From positions 62,001 through 126,000 of the forward strand of contig DATHRK010000046.1 in NCBI GenBank assembly GCA_035465395.1: 64,000 nucleotides of DNA, given 5' to 3'. Made by a program: the position numbers and the translations under genes. The DNA comes from DATHRK01 sp035465395 (lineage in GTDB: Bacteria; Gemmatimonadota; Gemmatimonadetes; Longimicrobiales; RSA9). A model generated the notes under the pieces. It searched no databases, was not told where the DNA came from, and worked only from the letters and a program-made list of their open reading frames with translations. Shown here piece after piece: positions 1 through 9,366 of the stretch (the first letter of the stretch is position 1; every line of letters starts with the position of its first letter).

Positions 1-912
1 CGGGACTACGACGGCGCGCTGCGCGCACTCGGCCGGGCCGAGAGGCTGCGGCCGGGAGATCCGGAGGTGTTGCAGCCGATCGGCTGGGTCCTGCGGAGGC
101 AGGGCCGCTGGCAGGAGGCCATCGCCGCCTTCGAACAGGCCGAGCTGCGCGACCCCCGGCACTTCGAGCTGGTGTTCACCAGTCTCGGTGTCACGAAGCT
201 GCTCTACGGCGACGCGGAAGAGGGGCGCCGCCATCTGGATCTGGCCGCCGAGATCGATCCACGATACGGCGGTACGTACGCGTGGCGTGCTCTGGACGTG
301 TTGAAGCGGACGGGCGACGTCGGGGCCGCCGCGGCGGAGATACGGCGTGCACCGGATGAACGGGTCGTCGCGATGGCCCTCGGGTTCCTGGCCGTCGTCG
401 GAAGGTCGCTGGCCCCTCAGTTCCGGGATGAGCTGCTCGGCCTGTTGCGGGACCCTCCGGCCGCCGGGCTCGAGACGTTCGGACTCGTGGAGGCGCTGGC
501 GAGCAGCGATCTCGAGCCCGACGACGACGCCCGCAAACGAGCGCTGGCCGCCGCGCTGGACAGCATCGCGCAGCCGGGAGCCGTTTGGAACTACCAGGGT
601 CTGTTCGTCGCGGCCTCGGCGCTGGCCCGCATACGTGCGGGGGCGGGCGAGGCGCCGCTCGCGGAGCTGGACCGCGCCGTGGCGGAGGTGGAAGATCTGG
701 GGGATGCCTACATCCTGGGGGTGGTGCGCTACAACCAGGCAGCGGCACACGCGCTCGCGGGCGACGTGGACGGGGCGCTCCGCATCCTCGCAGACGTCGT
801 CACGTCGGATGCACGCTATTCGCCTCTCATATTGAGCGTCGACCCCATCTGGGACCCCATCCGCGATGATCCCGGGTTCCGGGCGCTCGCGTCCCGGGGA
901 AGCCCCTCATGA
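1..912 (+). CDS. TPR-repeat protein, C-terminal part (5' end outside window)
   Basis: The reading frame is open from base 1 and the first 22 codons (from RDYDGALRAL) already form a tetratricopeptide helix pair, so the gene starts upstream of the window and the internal GTG at 67 is not its start. About 303 residues are visible: TPR helices to about residue 100, then a less regular helical region, ending in DPIWDPIRDDPGFRAL. The same closing pattern, DPxxDPxRxDPxF, ends the next two genes, so this is probably the tail of the same TolB/FlgO-like plus TPR family. It lies 13 bp upstream of the next gene on the same strand, which suggests an operon. The partner bound by the repeats cannot be read from sequence. 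Confidence 0.8.
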   Translation, partial: RDYDGALRALGRAERLRPGDPEVLQPIGWVLRRQGRWQEAIAAFEQAELRDPRHFELVFTSLGVTKLLYGDAEEGRRHLDLAAEIDPRYGGTYAWRALDVLKRTGDVGAAAAEIRRAPDERVVAMALGFLAVVGRSLAPQFRDELLGLLRDPPAAGLETFGLVEALASSDLEPDDDARKRALAAALDSIAQPGAVWNYQGLFVAASALARIRAGAGEAPLAELDRAVAEVEDLGDAYILGVVRYNQAAAHALAGDVDGALRILADVVTSDARYSPLILSVDPIWDPIRDDPGFRALASRGSPS

Positions 913-925
913 ACAGGTGCCACCC

Positions 926-3007
926 GTGAACGGCCCGTCCTTCCTCGCCGAGCTGAAGCGCCGCAAGGTCGTGCGCGTGGCGCTGGTGTACGGCGCGACC
1001 GCGTTCGCGATGCTGGAGGCGGCCGACCTGATCGTACCGCGCCTGGCACTGCCGGACTGGACGATCACGCTCCTCCTGGTGCTGGTGATGCTCGGTTTCC
1101 CGATCGCACTGGCGTTGGCGTGGGCGTTCGACCTGACGCCGGAAGGAGTGCGGCCGGAGGTCCCGACGGAGGAGGCCGCGACGGCGCACGCCGCGCCCGG
1201 TGTGGCGTCCGGTGGGCGCGGGACCTGGGTCGGTGGACGCACCCTCCTCGCCACGGGCGTGATGCTCGCGCTCGGGCTCGCGCTCGGTGCCGGCTGGTTC
1301 GCGGGCTCCTCCATGGCCGGTTCCGGAGCTCCGTCGGACGGCCACCGTGTCGCCGTCCTGCCGCTGCGCGACATGGACCCGGACGGCAGCAGCGCGATCC
1401 TCGCGGCAGGCGTCCAGGAGGACCTGCTGACGCGCCTCAGCAAGATCGGCGAGCTGAGCATCATCTCCCGGACCTCGGTCGAAGAGTACGCGGGCACGTC
1501 CAAGAGCATCCCCGAGATCGCCAGCGAGCTGGGCGCGACCGCGATCATCGAGGGCGGCGTGCAGCGCGCCGGCGACCACGTGCGCATCAACGTCCAGCTC
1601 ATCGACGGGCGGAGCGACGAGCACCTGTGGGCGGAGACCTTCGACCGCCCCTGGAGCATGGACAACCTGTTCGCGATCCAGAGCGAGATCGCCGAGCGCG
1701 TGGCCGAGGCGCTCCGGGCGGCGCTGTCGCCCGACGAACGCGCGCGGATCGACGACCGGCCGACGGAGAGCGAGGCGGCCTACGAGCTGTACGTCCAGGC
1801 CCGCAACGCGTACCAGCGCGGCGGCGCCGGCGGACCGCAGGACCTCCGGGAGGCGGTCCGCTTCGCGGAGGGGGCGATCGCCGCTGACTCCTCGTTCGCG
1901 GAGGCGTACGCGGTCCTCTCCCTGGCCCACGCCTTCCTCTTCTGGATCCAGGCGGATCGCACGCCCGCCCGGTTGGAGAGCGCGCGCGCCGCGGCCGACC
2001 GGGCGGCGGAGCTCGACCCATCCCTGGCGGAGGCCTACGTCGCCAAGGGCATGTACCACTACTGGGGTTTCCTCGACTACGACGCGGCGCTCGCCGAATT
2101 CCGCAGAGCCGAGCGCCTGAACCCCGACGCCTTCGACCTCTATCAGGGGTTCGGATCCGTCCATCGCAGGCAGGGGCGCATGAACGAGGCGATCGCCTAT
2201 TTTCGGCGCTCGCTCGAGAACAATCCGCGCACGGCATCGGTCGCCTCGACCGTGGGGGAGTCCCTCGGCCTCGCCGGCCGCTTCGCCGAAGCCGACAGCC
2301 TGCACGCGCTCGCGATCCGGCTCGACCCCACCGCTCCGTTCTACCCCCTGTTCCGAGCGGTCACCGTGGTCGCGATGGGCGACACGGCGCGGGCCCGGAT
2401 CCATATCGAGGCGGCGGCCAGGCTGGCGGACAAACCCGAGGAACAGGTCCGCGGCTGGCACCAGCACATCCTGAGGCTCGCCCGGGATCCGCTCGCGGAG
2501 CTGCAGGTGGCCGAACAGGCCCAGGACAGCATCGGCTTCAGCGACCAGTACTACCTGCTTCCGTCCGCGCTCATGCGGGCCGAGGCGCTCCGCCGGCTGG
2601 GTCGAGAGCAGGAGGCCCGATCCGCCTACTCCGCTGCCGTGGCGCTCCTGGAGACCTGGGTGGAGAACAGGCCGGACGACGAGCGCGCCTGGAGCTCGCT
2701 CGGCCTCGCGTACAGCGGGCTCGGGCGGGAGCGTGAGGCGGTACGGGCCGCGCGGCGGGGGACGGAGCTGCTGTCGGTGGATCGGGAGGCCTGGAGGGGG
2801 GCGGTTCGCGCGGACGACCTCGCGCGCGTCTACGTCCGCTTCGGTCGCCGGGAGGCGGCGCTCGACATCCTCGAGGATCTGATGGACCGGCCCGCGCGCA
2901 CGGTGGTCTCGCCGGCGCTGCTGCGGCTCGACCGTGAGTGGGATCCGATCCGGGCCGACGCGCGGTTCCGGGCGCTGCTCGCCGCCCCGGCCGAGTGGTC
3001 GCCCTGA
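926..3007 (+). CDS. TolB/FlgO-like N-terminal domain plus TPR membrane protein
   Basis: A 693-residue protein. Residues 1-75 hold the family's basic ELKRRKVVRVAL segment followed by two hydrophobic stretches; a further transmembrane helix lies near residue 110. Next comes a TolB/FlgO-like alpha/beta domain of about 130 residues (VAVLPLRDM through HLWAETFDR), then 8-10 TPR-like helix pairs to the end. Such proteins are probably membrane-anchored scaffolds; no enzymatic motif is visible. The GTG at 926 is preferred because the conserved N-terminus begins there; GTG 917 is also in frame, and an upstream start at 866 would read through the previous gene's end and add a non-conserved peptide. The next gene starts 7 bp downstream, so the three form one transcription unit. 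Confidence 0.85.
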   Translation: MNGPSFLAELKRRKVVRVALVYGATAFAMLEAADLIVPRLALPDWTITLLLVLVMLGFPIALALAWAFDLTPEGVRPEVPTEEAATAHAAPGVASGGRGTWVGGRTLLATGVMLALGLALGAGWFAGSSMAGSGAPSDGHRVAVLPLRDMDPDGSSAILAAGVQEDLLTRLSKIGELSIISRTSVEEYAGTSKSIPEIASELGATAIIEGGVQRAGDHVRINVQLIDGRSDEHLWAETFDRPWSMDNLFAIQSEIAERVAEALRAALSPDERARIDDRPTESEAAYELYVQARNAYQRGGAGGPQDLREAVRFAEGAIAADSSFAEAYAVLSLAHAFLFWIQADRTPARLESARAAADRAAELDPSLAEAYVAKGMYHYWGFLDYDAALAEFRRAERLNPDAFDLYQGFGSVHRRQGRMNEAIAYFRRSLENNPRTASVASTVGESLGLAGRFAEADSLHALAIRLDPTAPFYPLFRAVTVVAMGDTARARIHIEAAARLADKPEEQVRGWHQHILRLARDPLAELQVAEQAQDSIGFSDQYYLLPSALMRAEALRRLGREQEARSAYSAAVALLETWVENRPDDERAWSSLGLAYSGLGREREAVRAARRGTELLSVDREAWRGAVRADDLARVYVRFGRREAALDILEDLMDRPARTVVSPALLRLDREWDPIRADARFRALLAAPAEWSP

Positions 3008-3014
3008 GGGCAAC

Positions 3015-4787
3015 GTGAACGACGCTCGCTCCTGGGTGGACCGCCTTCGCGATCGCAAAGTCGTGCAGTGGACGCTGCTCTACGTCGCCGGGGCGTGGCT
3101 CGTCCTGGAGGTCACCGACTTCCTGAGCGGGACCTTCTCCTGGCCGGCCATCGTGGTGCGCTCCTTGACGGTCCTGGCGGCGGTCGGCCTGGCCGCGACG
3201 ATCGTGGTCGCGTGGTTCCACGGGGAGCGCGGCAACCAGCGGGTGACGCCGCTCGAGGTCGTCGTGCTGGCGGCGCTGGGCGCCGTGGCCGTGGCGGGCG
3301 TCGCCATCCTCGGGCCCGGCGCCGGGCCCGACCCGCTGTCGGCCGATCCCGAAGCCGCGGCGCCCGATCCCGACGGCGCGCCAACGCGCCCCGGCATCGC
3401 CGTCCTCCCCTTCGACAACCTCAGCGGGGATCCCGAGGACGACTACTTCGGGCTCGGGATCACCGAGGAGATCATCGCGCACCTCGCGCGCCTCGACGGG
3501 CTCCTCGTCATCGCCCGCTCCTCGGTCGTGCCGTTCGCCGGGCAGTCGCCCCGTGTGGTCGCGCGGGAGTTGGGGGTGAGCCACGTGCTGACGGGCACCG
3601 TGCAGCGCTCCGCGCAGCGGGTGAAGGTCACGACGGCGCTGGTCGACCCGGCCAGCGGCGCGCAGGTCTGGGGCGAACAGTTCGACCGGGAGCGCGCGGA
3701 CATCTTCGCGATCCAGGCGGATGTCGCGCGGGCCGTCGCCTCGGCCCTGGACGTCGCCGTGAGCGAGGCCGTGGCCGCGCGCATCGACCGCAGCCCGACG
3801 GCCAGCGAAGACGCGTTCGAGCTGGTCCTGCGGGGCCGGGAGGCCTGGAACCGGCGGACGGGGCCGGAGGTGTCGCGCGCGATCGAGCTGCTGGAGCGCG
3901 CCGTGGAGCTGGACTCGGCCTACGCCGACGCGTGGGGCGCGCTTTCCACCTCGTACGCCATTCTCCCGGCGTACACCCAGGCATCGCGCGCGGCCGCCTA
4001 CCCGCGCGGACTGGCCGCCGCCGAGCGGGCGCTCGCGCTCGATTCGACCGTCGCGGAGGCGCATTCCGCGCGCGGGTACATGCGCATGGGGGATTGGCCG
4101 GCGGACCGCGTGGAGACCGAGTTCCGGCGGGCGCTGGAGCTGAGCCCCGGCTTCGCCACGGGCCACCACTGGTACGCGGTGTGGCTCATCGGCCGGGGCC
4201 GCTTCGACGAGGCCAGGGACCGGCTCCGGGAAGCCGCGCGCCTCGACCCGCGCTCTCTCGTCATCGCGACCGAACTGGGCTGGCCGGACTACTTCGCCGG
4301 GCGCTTCCGGGACGCGCTGGCGGCGTTCCAGGCGGTGCTCCGCGAGCACCCGGACTTCGAGCTGGCGTGGGAGCTCACGTGGGGCGCGCTGGAGCTTTCC
4401 GGCGCGTACCGCGAGGCGGCCGAGGCCGCCCGCGAGACCGTCGTCCTGAAGGGCCAGCCGCCCCAGGTGGGCGCGGAGATCGAGGCGGACCTGCTGGCCG
4501 CCTTCGAACGCGACGGCGCCGTCGGCTACTGGACGGAGCGGATGGCCTGGCTCGACCGCCTTGGAAGCGGCTCGACGTTTCTCACCACGGCGGTGTACGC
4601 CGCCGGGATCCAGGCCCGCGCCGGGGACGTCGACGCCGCGTTCCGGACCCTGGACCGCGCCCTGGAGGAGGGGGACCCCTTCCTCTTCTTCGTGCACGTC
4701 GATCCCGCGCTCGATCCCCTCCGCGCCGATCCGCGCATCACGTCGATTCTGGACCGGAGCGGATTCGAGCCGCTCCGAAGCCATTAG
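3015..4787 (+). CDS. TolB/FlgO-like N-terminal domain plus TPR membrane protein
   Basis: A 590-residue paralog of the preceding gene. It starts at a GTG preceded by GAGGG (3006-3010). Residues 1-100 contain a short basic lead (RLRDRKVVQWTLL) and three hydrophobic segments. The TolB/FlgO-like domain (IAVLPFDNLSGDPEDDYF through VWGEQFDRER) follows at about residues 130-255, then TPR repeats with motifs such as AVELDSAYADAWGAL. It closes with DPALDPLRADPRI. The IAVLPFDNLSGDPE signature is shared by many bacterial proteins that join this domain to TPRs, some with an N-terminal winged helix or cyclase; here neither is present and the N-terminus is membrane-embedded. Function is not established. 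Confidence 0.85.
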   Translation: MNDARSWVDRLRDRKVVQWTLLYVAGAWLVLEVTDFLSGTFSWPAIVVRSLTVLAAVGLAATIVVAWFHGERGNQRVTPLEVVVLAALGAVAVAGVAILGPGAGPDPLSADPEAAAPDPDGAPTRPGIAVLPFDNLSGDPEDDYFGLGITEEIIAHLARLDGLLVIARSSVVPFAGQSPRVVARELGVSHVLTGTVQRSAQRVKVTTALVDPASGAQVWGEQFDRERADIFAIQADVARAVASALDVAVSEAVAARIDRSPTASEDAFELVLRGREAWNRRTGPEVSRAIELLERAVELDSAYADAWGALSTSYAILPAYTQASRAAAYPRGLAAAERALALDSTVAEAHSARGYMRMGDWPADRVETEFRRALELSPGFATGHHWYAVWLIGRGRFDEARDRLREAARLDPRSLVIATELGWPDYFAGRFRDALAAFQAVLREHPDFELAWELTWGALELSGAYREAAEAARETVVLKGQPPQVGAEIEADLLAAFERDGAVGYWTERMAWLDRLGSGSTFLTTAVYAAGIQARAGDVDAAFRTLDRALEEGDPFLFFVHVDPALDPLRADPRITSILDRSGFEPLRSH

Positions 4788-4961
4788 ACGGCCGTCCGCC
4801 GCTAGACGCGACCGACCGACGGCGCGGCGCCCTTTACCAGCGACGAGTGCGGATGGCATGTTGCGGCTCTACGCGATCGCATTCCCGCAACTCGGCTACG
4901 TGGCCGGTGCCCGCCCTTCGGGTGCGCGTCGCGGTATCTCACATCCATCCGGGAGGGCCGC

Positions 4962-5471
4962 ATGTCACGATTCGACCGCCGAACGGTGCCGCTGCTCGCA
5001 AGCCTCGTACTGCTGCTGGTGACGCCGCCGGCCGCGGCGGCGCAGGAGAACAGTGTCGAGGGCGCATGGCGCGTGACCCACTGGGAGACCGCCGATGCCT
5101 CCTACGATGCCCAACCGGGCCTGTTCATCTTCACGACGACGCACTACGCCATGATGTTCACCCAGGGCGCGGACGCGCGCGGTCAATACGATTCAGAGGC
5201 GGGGCAGACCGACGAGGAGACGCTGGCCGCGTACGGGTCCTTCATCGCCAACGCCGGACGCTACTCCCTCGAAGGCGATCAGCTCACGACCAGGGCCTAC
5301 GTCGCGAAGGATCCGAACTACATGGCCGCGTTCCCCGACAACCAGAACACGTTCACCGTTCATTTCGCAGGGGACGTGCTTCACATCACGTTCGTCGATT
5401 TCCTGGGTGGCGACACCCGGGTGACGCTCCAGAGGGTCGAAGGCGTGTCGATGGAGACGCCGGAGGGCTAG
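4962..5471 (+). CDS. Exported lipocalin-like protein
   Basis: A 169-residue protein with a clear Sec signal peptide: RR near the start, a hydrophobic core (LLASLVLLLV) and probable cleavage after PAAAAA near residue 27. The mature part (VEGAWRVTHWE, then alternating beta-strand-like segments ending in TRVTLQRVEG) resembles the small lipocalin-like domains that start with GxW and form a beta-barrel for hydrophobic ligands. No ligand can be assigned. The ATG at 4962 has a strong GGGAGGG site 5 bp upstream (4951-4957). The 174-bp gap before it suggests its own promoter, but no convincing -35/-10 pair stood out. It ends 8 bp before the convergent DinB gene. Confidence 0.75.
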   Translation: MSRFDRRTVPLLASLVLLLVTPPAAAAQENSVEGAWRVTHWETADASYDAQPGLFIFTTTHYAMMFTQGADARGQYDSEAGQTDEETLAAYGSFIANAGRYSLEGDQLTTRAYVAKDPNYMAAFPDNQNTFTVHFAGDVLHITFVDFLGGDTRVTLQRVEGVSMETPEG

Positions 5472-5479
5472 CGCGACCT

Positions 5480-5992
5480 TCAGTCGCCGTGGATGCGGCG
5501 CGTCAGCGCGGGCACCAGGCCCATCGCCCTCGCGTACGTGGCGAGCTGGCCTCGGTGGTACTCCTCGTGCGCGATGCCGTGGTGCATCCACGCGAGCCGC
5601 GTCCACAGCTCCCCGTCGAAGCGGCGGATGCGCTGGAGCATGCGGATCTCGCCCGCCGCCCGGAACGCCGCGGTGCCCCGATCGAGGGTCTCCTTCAGCA
5701 GCGTCCGCAGACGGGGCGGGTCGGCGTCGACCGGCAGGCCGGCGGCATGCTCGGCGATGAGCTGGGGGAACGACAGGCGCTGGAAGTCCCCGTCGGGCCT
5801 GGTGAGCTCGCCCGACATCACGAGGCCGGACTCCAGGATGTGCAGGAGCAGCTCCCTGACGCTGCGCGCGTCGTCGTGCGGTCGCCAGTCGTAATCATCG
5901 TCGGGGATGTTCGAGGCCTCGTCCAGCACGCCGTCGCGCGCGTACCCCCACGCCTCCAGGGCCTCCTCCAACAACGTGTCGACGCGGGACAT
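5480..5992 (-). CDS. DinB family protein
   Basis: A 170-residue four-helix-bundle protein of the DinB/YfiT superfamily. The putative metal ligands are a His in LLLHILE (about residue 49) and the HHGIAHEEYHRGQ segment near residues 137-149, which matches the usual third-helix H-x3-H pattern. Family members are metal-dependent thiol transferases or proteins of unknown role, often induced by stress; the exact activity here is unknown. The start ATG at 5992 is preceded on its strand by GAGAGG. An open frame continues upstream through the antisense of the neighbouring molybdenum enzyme, but it lacks family homology and is rejected. It is divergent from that enzyme gene, with a 135-bp shared upstream region. 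Confidence 0.85.
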   Translation of the reverse strand: MSRVDTLLEEALEAWGYARDGVLDEASNIPDDDYDWRPHDDARSVRELLLHILESGLVMSGELTRPDGDFQRLSFPQLIAEHAAGLPVDADPPRLRTLLKETLDRGTAAFRAAGEIRMLQRIRRFDGELWTRLAWMHHGIAHEEYHRGQLATYARAMGLVPALTRRIHGD

Positions 5993-6127
5993 AACACACC
6001 TCTCCACGAAGGGGTCGCAGCCGGTCGCGCGATTGCCTAGAGTTACGTTCGGCGGCGGAGGCTGCGGGCGCGCTCCCGAACTCCTACCTACACTAGTAGT
6101 GCGACTCACTCTCGGCACAGAGGACGC

Positions 6128-8662
6128 TTGAGACCGGAAGAGCTGCGCCCCAGGCAGGCCCGCGATGCCGCCTCCGACGAGGAGCTGCGCGCCATCATCG
6201 AGCGCGAGTTCGCCGTCATCGGCCGCGGCCACGGCAAGGTCGACGGCCTGGACAAGGCGAGCGGCCGGAAGGTGTACACCGACGACATGGCGCTGCCCGC
6301 CATGCTGCACGGCAAGATCCTCCGGTCCACGGAAGCGCACGGGCGCATCGTCTCGATCGACACCTCGCGCGCGGAGGCGCTGGACGGCGTGCACGCGGTG
6401 ATCACGGGCGAGGCGATGCCGACGAAGTACTGCGTGATCCCGTGGACCCGGGACGAGCAGGCGCTGGCGACCGATCGCGTGCGCTTCATCGGCGACGCGG
6501 TGGCGGCGGTGGCGGCCGACGACGAGGACACCGCCAACGCAGCGCTCGAGCTGATCGAGGTGACCTACGAGCCGTTGCGGCCGTTCTTCGACCCCGAGGA
6601 CGCCCTCGCGCCGGGGGACGACCCGACGATCCACGACGCCAAGAAGCCCGGCCACAACGGCAACATCACCAAGATCGTCAAGCTGTCCTTCGGCGACGTG
6701 GACGAGCTGATGGAGGGCAGCGAGGTCGTGGTGGAGGGCGAGTACTACTTCGAGGGCACCACCCACACACCGATCGAGCCGCACTGCGCGATCGGCTGGT
6801 ACGACCCGGCCGGCAAGCTCACCGTCTGGTCGGCGACGCAGGTGCCCCACTACCTCCACCGCGAGCTGGCGCGGGTGCTGGACCTGGACGTCGCGCGCAT
6901 CCGGGTCGTTCAGCCCGCGGTGGGCGGCGCGTTCGGCGGCAAGTCCGAGCCGTTCGACCTGGAGTTCTGCGTCGCCAAGCTGTCGCAGCTCACCGGGCGG
7001 CCGGTGAAGATCCTGTACACGCGCGAGGAGGTCTTCTACGCGCACCGCGGCCGGCACCCGATGCGGATGCGCTACCGGCTGGGGGCGAGCTCGGACGGCA
7101 GGATCCGCGCGGTGGACAACCGGACGCTGATCGACGGGGGCGCGTACGCGTCGTTCGGGCTGGTGACAACGTATTATTCCGGGCAGCTCCTGCCGCCGCC
7201 CTATGATTTTCCGTCCTACCGCTTCGACTCGACGCGTGTCTACACGAACAAGCCGCCCTGCGGCCCCAAGCGCGGGCACGGGTCGGTGCAGCCGCGCTTC
7301 GCCTTCGAAGTGCAGCTCGACAAGCTCTCGGAGGCGCTGGGCATCGACCCCATCGAGCTGCGGCGGCGCAACTTCCTGGGAGCCAACACGCGCACCGTCA
7401 ACGAGCTGCGCGTGCAGTCCAACGGCTTCCTCGACTGCCTCTCGGAGGTCGAGCGGGCGTCCGACTGGACGGCCAAGTGGCGGCGCATGGAGTACGGACG
7501 GGGCGTCGGCGTCGCGGGTTCCTGCTACATCTCGGGCACGAACTACCCTATCTACCCGAACGACATGCCGCAGGCGGCGGTCTCCGTGCAGGTCGAGCGC
7601 TCGGGGCGCGTCGCCGTGTTCAGCGGCGCGTCGGAGATCGGGCAGGGCAGCGACAGCATGGTCGCCTACGTGGTCGCCGAGGAGCTGGGCGTCCCGCTGT
7701 CCTACGTCCGGGTGGTCTCGGCGGACACCGACATCGTGCCCGTGGACCTCGGCGCGTACTCGTCGCGCGAGACCTTCATGGTCGGCAACGCGTGCGTGCA
7801 GGCGGCGAAAGCGATCCGGCGGCAGGTCGTGGACGCGGTCGCGGAGGTCTGGAGCGAGGGCTGGACGGGCGAGTCCGAACACGCCCGGGAGGGGGAGCGC
7901 CCGTCGTTCCCGCGCAGGCGCGTGGCGCTGGCGGGCGGCTGGGCGTTCGACGTGTGCGACACCGCGCGCAAGATGCCCATCGCCGAGGCGTTCAACCTGG
8001 CCGAGGCCAAGCACGGGACGTTGGGCTCCGTCGGCCATTACAACACGCCCAAAGAAGGCGTGCACGGCGAGTATCGGGGGGGCACCATCGGTGCGTCCCC
8101 CGCCTACTCCTTCACGGCGCACGTCGCGGAGGTTTCGGTCGATCCGGAAACGGGGTTCGTAGACGTCGAGAAGATCTGGATCGCGCACGATTGCGGCCGG
8201 GCCCTGAACCCCGTGCTGGTGGCAGGCCAGATGGAGGGCTCGGCCTACATGGGCGCCGCCGAGGCGATCATGGAGCAGCAGGTCTTCAAGTCCGCCGAGG
8301 AGGGCAAGGCGGGGCTCCACGACGCGCCCTCGCTGCTGGACTACCGCATTCCCACCTCGCTCGACACCCCCGCGATGGAGTCGCTCATCGTGGAGAGCAT
8401 CGACCCGGACGGACCGTACGGCGCCAAGGAGGCCGGCGAGGGCCCGCTGCACCCGTCCATCCCGGCGATCGCGAACGCGATCTTCGACGCCGTGGGCGTG
8501 CGGATGGACGCGATGCCCTTCAGCCCGCCGCGCGTGTGGGCGGCGTTGCAGGCCGAGGGGGACGGGGCGCGGCAGCGGTGGGAGGCGTCCAGGGCGGGGA
8601 AGGTGCCGCGGGAGCCGCCGCCCGGGACGACCCTGCGGACCGCGGCCGGCCGGGCATCGTAA
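6128..8662 (+). CDS. Molybdopterin-binding subunit, xanthine dehydrogenase / 4-hydroxybenzoyl-CoA reductase alpha-like
   Basis: An 844-residue large subunit of a molybdenum hydroxylase. The N-terminal a/b hammerhead domain (VIGRGHGKVDGLDKASG) lacks any [2Fe-2S] domain. Moco-binding signatures are VGGAFGGK (residues 265-272), SEIGQGSD and the catalytic-loop GAKEAGEGP, where E771 occupies the position of the conserved active-site glutamate. The closest named relatives I recognise are HcrA-type subunits, because the partner FAD subunit at 10509-11510 carries the extra cluster typical of 4-hydroxybenzoyl-CoA reductase. The start is a TTG with AGAGGA just upstream (6119-6124); no ATG or GTG lies early enough to keep the first domain. 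No small iron-sulfur subunit gene is present in the window. The substrate is unproven. Confidence 0.85.
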   Translation: MRPEELRPRQARDAASDEELRAIIEREFAVIGRGHGKVDGLDKASGRKVYTDDMALPAMLHGKILRSTEAHGRIVSIDTSRAEALDGVHAVITGEAMPTKYCVIPWTRDEQALATDRVRFIGDAVAAVAADDEDTANAALELIEVTYEPLRPFFDPEDALAPGDDPTIHDAKKPGHNGNITKIVKLSFGDVDELMEGSEVVVEGEYYFEGTTHTPIEPHCAIGWYDPAGKLTVWSATQVPHYLHRELARVLDLDVARIRVVQPAVGGAFGGKSEPFDLEFCVAKLSQLTGRPVKILYTREEVFYAHRGRHPMRMRYRLGASSDGRIRAVDNRTLIDGGAYASFGLVTTYYSGQLLPPPYDFPSYRFDSTRVYTNKPPCGPKRGHGSVQPRFAFEVQLDKLSEALGIDPIELRRRNFLGANTRTVNELRVQSNGFLDCLSEVERASDWTAKWRRMEYGRGVGVAGSCYISGTNYPIYPNDMPQAAVSVQVERSGRVAVFSGASEIGQGSDSMVAYVVAEELGVPLSYVRVVSADTDIVPVDLGAYSSRETFMVGNACVQAAKAIRRQVVDAVAEVWSEGWTGESEHAREGERPSFPRRRVALAGGWAFDVCDTARKMPIAEAFNLAEAKHGTLGSVGHYNTPKEGVHGEYRGGTIGASPAYSFTAHVAEVSVDPETGFVDVEKIWIAHDCGRALNPVLVAGQMEGSAYMGAAEAIMEQQVFKSAEEGKAGLHDAPSLLDYRIPTSLDTPAMESLIVESIDPDGPYGAKEAGEGPLHPSIPAIANAIFDAVGVRMDAMPFSPPRVWAALQAEGDGARQRWEASRAGKVPREPPPGTTLRTAAGRAS

Positions 8663-8665
8663 CGT

Positions 8666-9220
8666 TCAGCGGCGAACGTCGACGGCGAGCCGTGCCGGGC
8701 GGTCCAGTACGAGGGCCCGGTAGGGGTTCGGCGAGCCAACCCCCAGGACCACGACGACCTCCGCCTCGAAGTCGCAGGTGATCTCGATCTCCCACAGGTT
8801 GCCGAGGTGCGGAAACGACTCCCGCTCGGTGATCGTCGGCGCGCCCGCCTCATCGTGCGCGGCGGCTCCGCTCAGGCGAACCTCGAGCCACCCGTCCCCC
8901 TCGATCGGCGTGGGGTGGCCGGACCCGCACCGCCGTACGGGCCGGTCGATGTACTCCAGGTGAATGGCGGGAAGCGCGGCCCCCTCGAACTCGAGCGTCA
9001 CACGATCGTAGGCGGCGTGGCCGGCCCAGCGCAGGTCCGTCAGGGTGGCGACGCTGGCCGCTGGCCCGGTTGCGGGCAGGTCCACGATGCCGGCGGTCCA
9101 ATCGTCGACCGCCCCGTCGGCCGGGGCGCCGCCGTCCGCGGTAGCCTCCGGCGCTGGGCCATCGCTCCCGCAGCCCAGCGACGCGACCAGGAAGAGCGCG
9201 CAGGCGCGTCGAACGGTCAT
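8666..9220 (-). CDS. AMIN-like domain lipoprotein
   Basis: A 184-residue protein with a short signal sequence (RRACALFLVASLGC) whose Cys17 sits in a loose lipobox, followed by a low-complexity linker rich in Ala, Asp and Gly. The remainder (LTDLRWAGHAAYDRVTLEFEG, then a long central insert, ending VVVVLGVGSPNPYRALVLDRPARLAVDV) matches the AMIN-like beta-sandwich found mainly in actinobacterial lipoproteins; the start and end motifs are diagnostic. A role in binding envelope polymers is inferred from the AMIN family. Its stop is 3 bp from the stop of the convergent molybdenum-enzyme gene. It interrupts an otherwise same-strand group, so it is probably unrelated to that enzyme. Confidence 0.75.
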   Translation of the reverse strand: MTVRRACALFLVASLGCGSDGPAPEATADGGAPADGAVDDWTAGIVDLPATGPAASVATLTDLRWAGHAAYDRVTLEFEGAALPAIHLEYIDRPVRRCGSGHPTPIEGDGWLEVRLSGAAAHDEAGAPTITERESFPHLGNLWEIEITCDFEAEVVVVLGVGSPNPYRALVLDRPARLAVDVRR

Positions 9221-9366
9221 GCGCGGCCTACGTGCGACTCCCGTGCCATCGCGTCGGCGTCGACCGCGGCGGGCGCCGGCGTCCGGGTGGCCGTCCCGGT
9301 CGGGGCGCGCGTATCTTCCGCGTGCCGGCCAGGAGCGCCGGACCGATTTGCCGTCCACCGATCCGT

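Noticed and set aside
866..925. Upstream start for the first complete TPR gene
   Set aside because: It would overlap the previous gene and add a non-conserved peptide; family N-terminus begins at 926.
3068..6040. 990-codon open frame overlapping the third TPR gene and downstream
   Set aside because: Arg/Gly/Pro-rich composition, no domains, covers two real genes on both strands; a GC-bias artefact.
5480..8452. Very long open frame antisense to the molybdenum-enzyme gene
   Set aside because: Typical GC-rich shadow frame. Only its last 170 residues (the DinB gene, from ATG 5992) have recognisable family motifs; the rest reads as Arg/Pro/Gly/His-rich noise.
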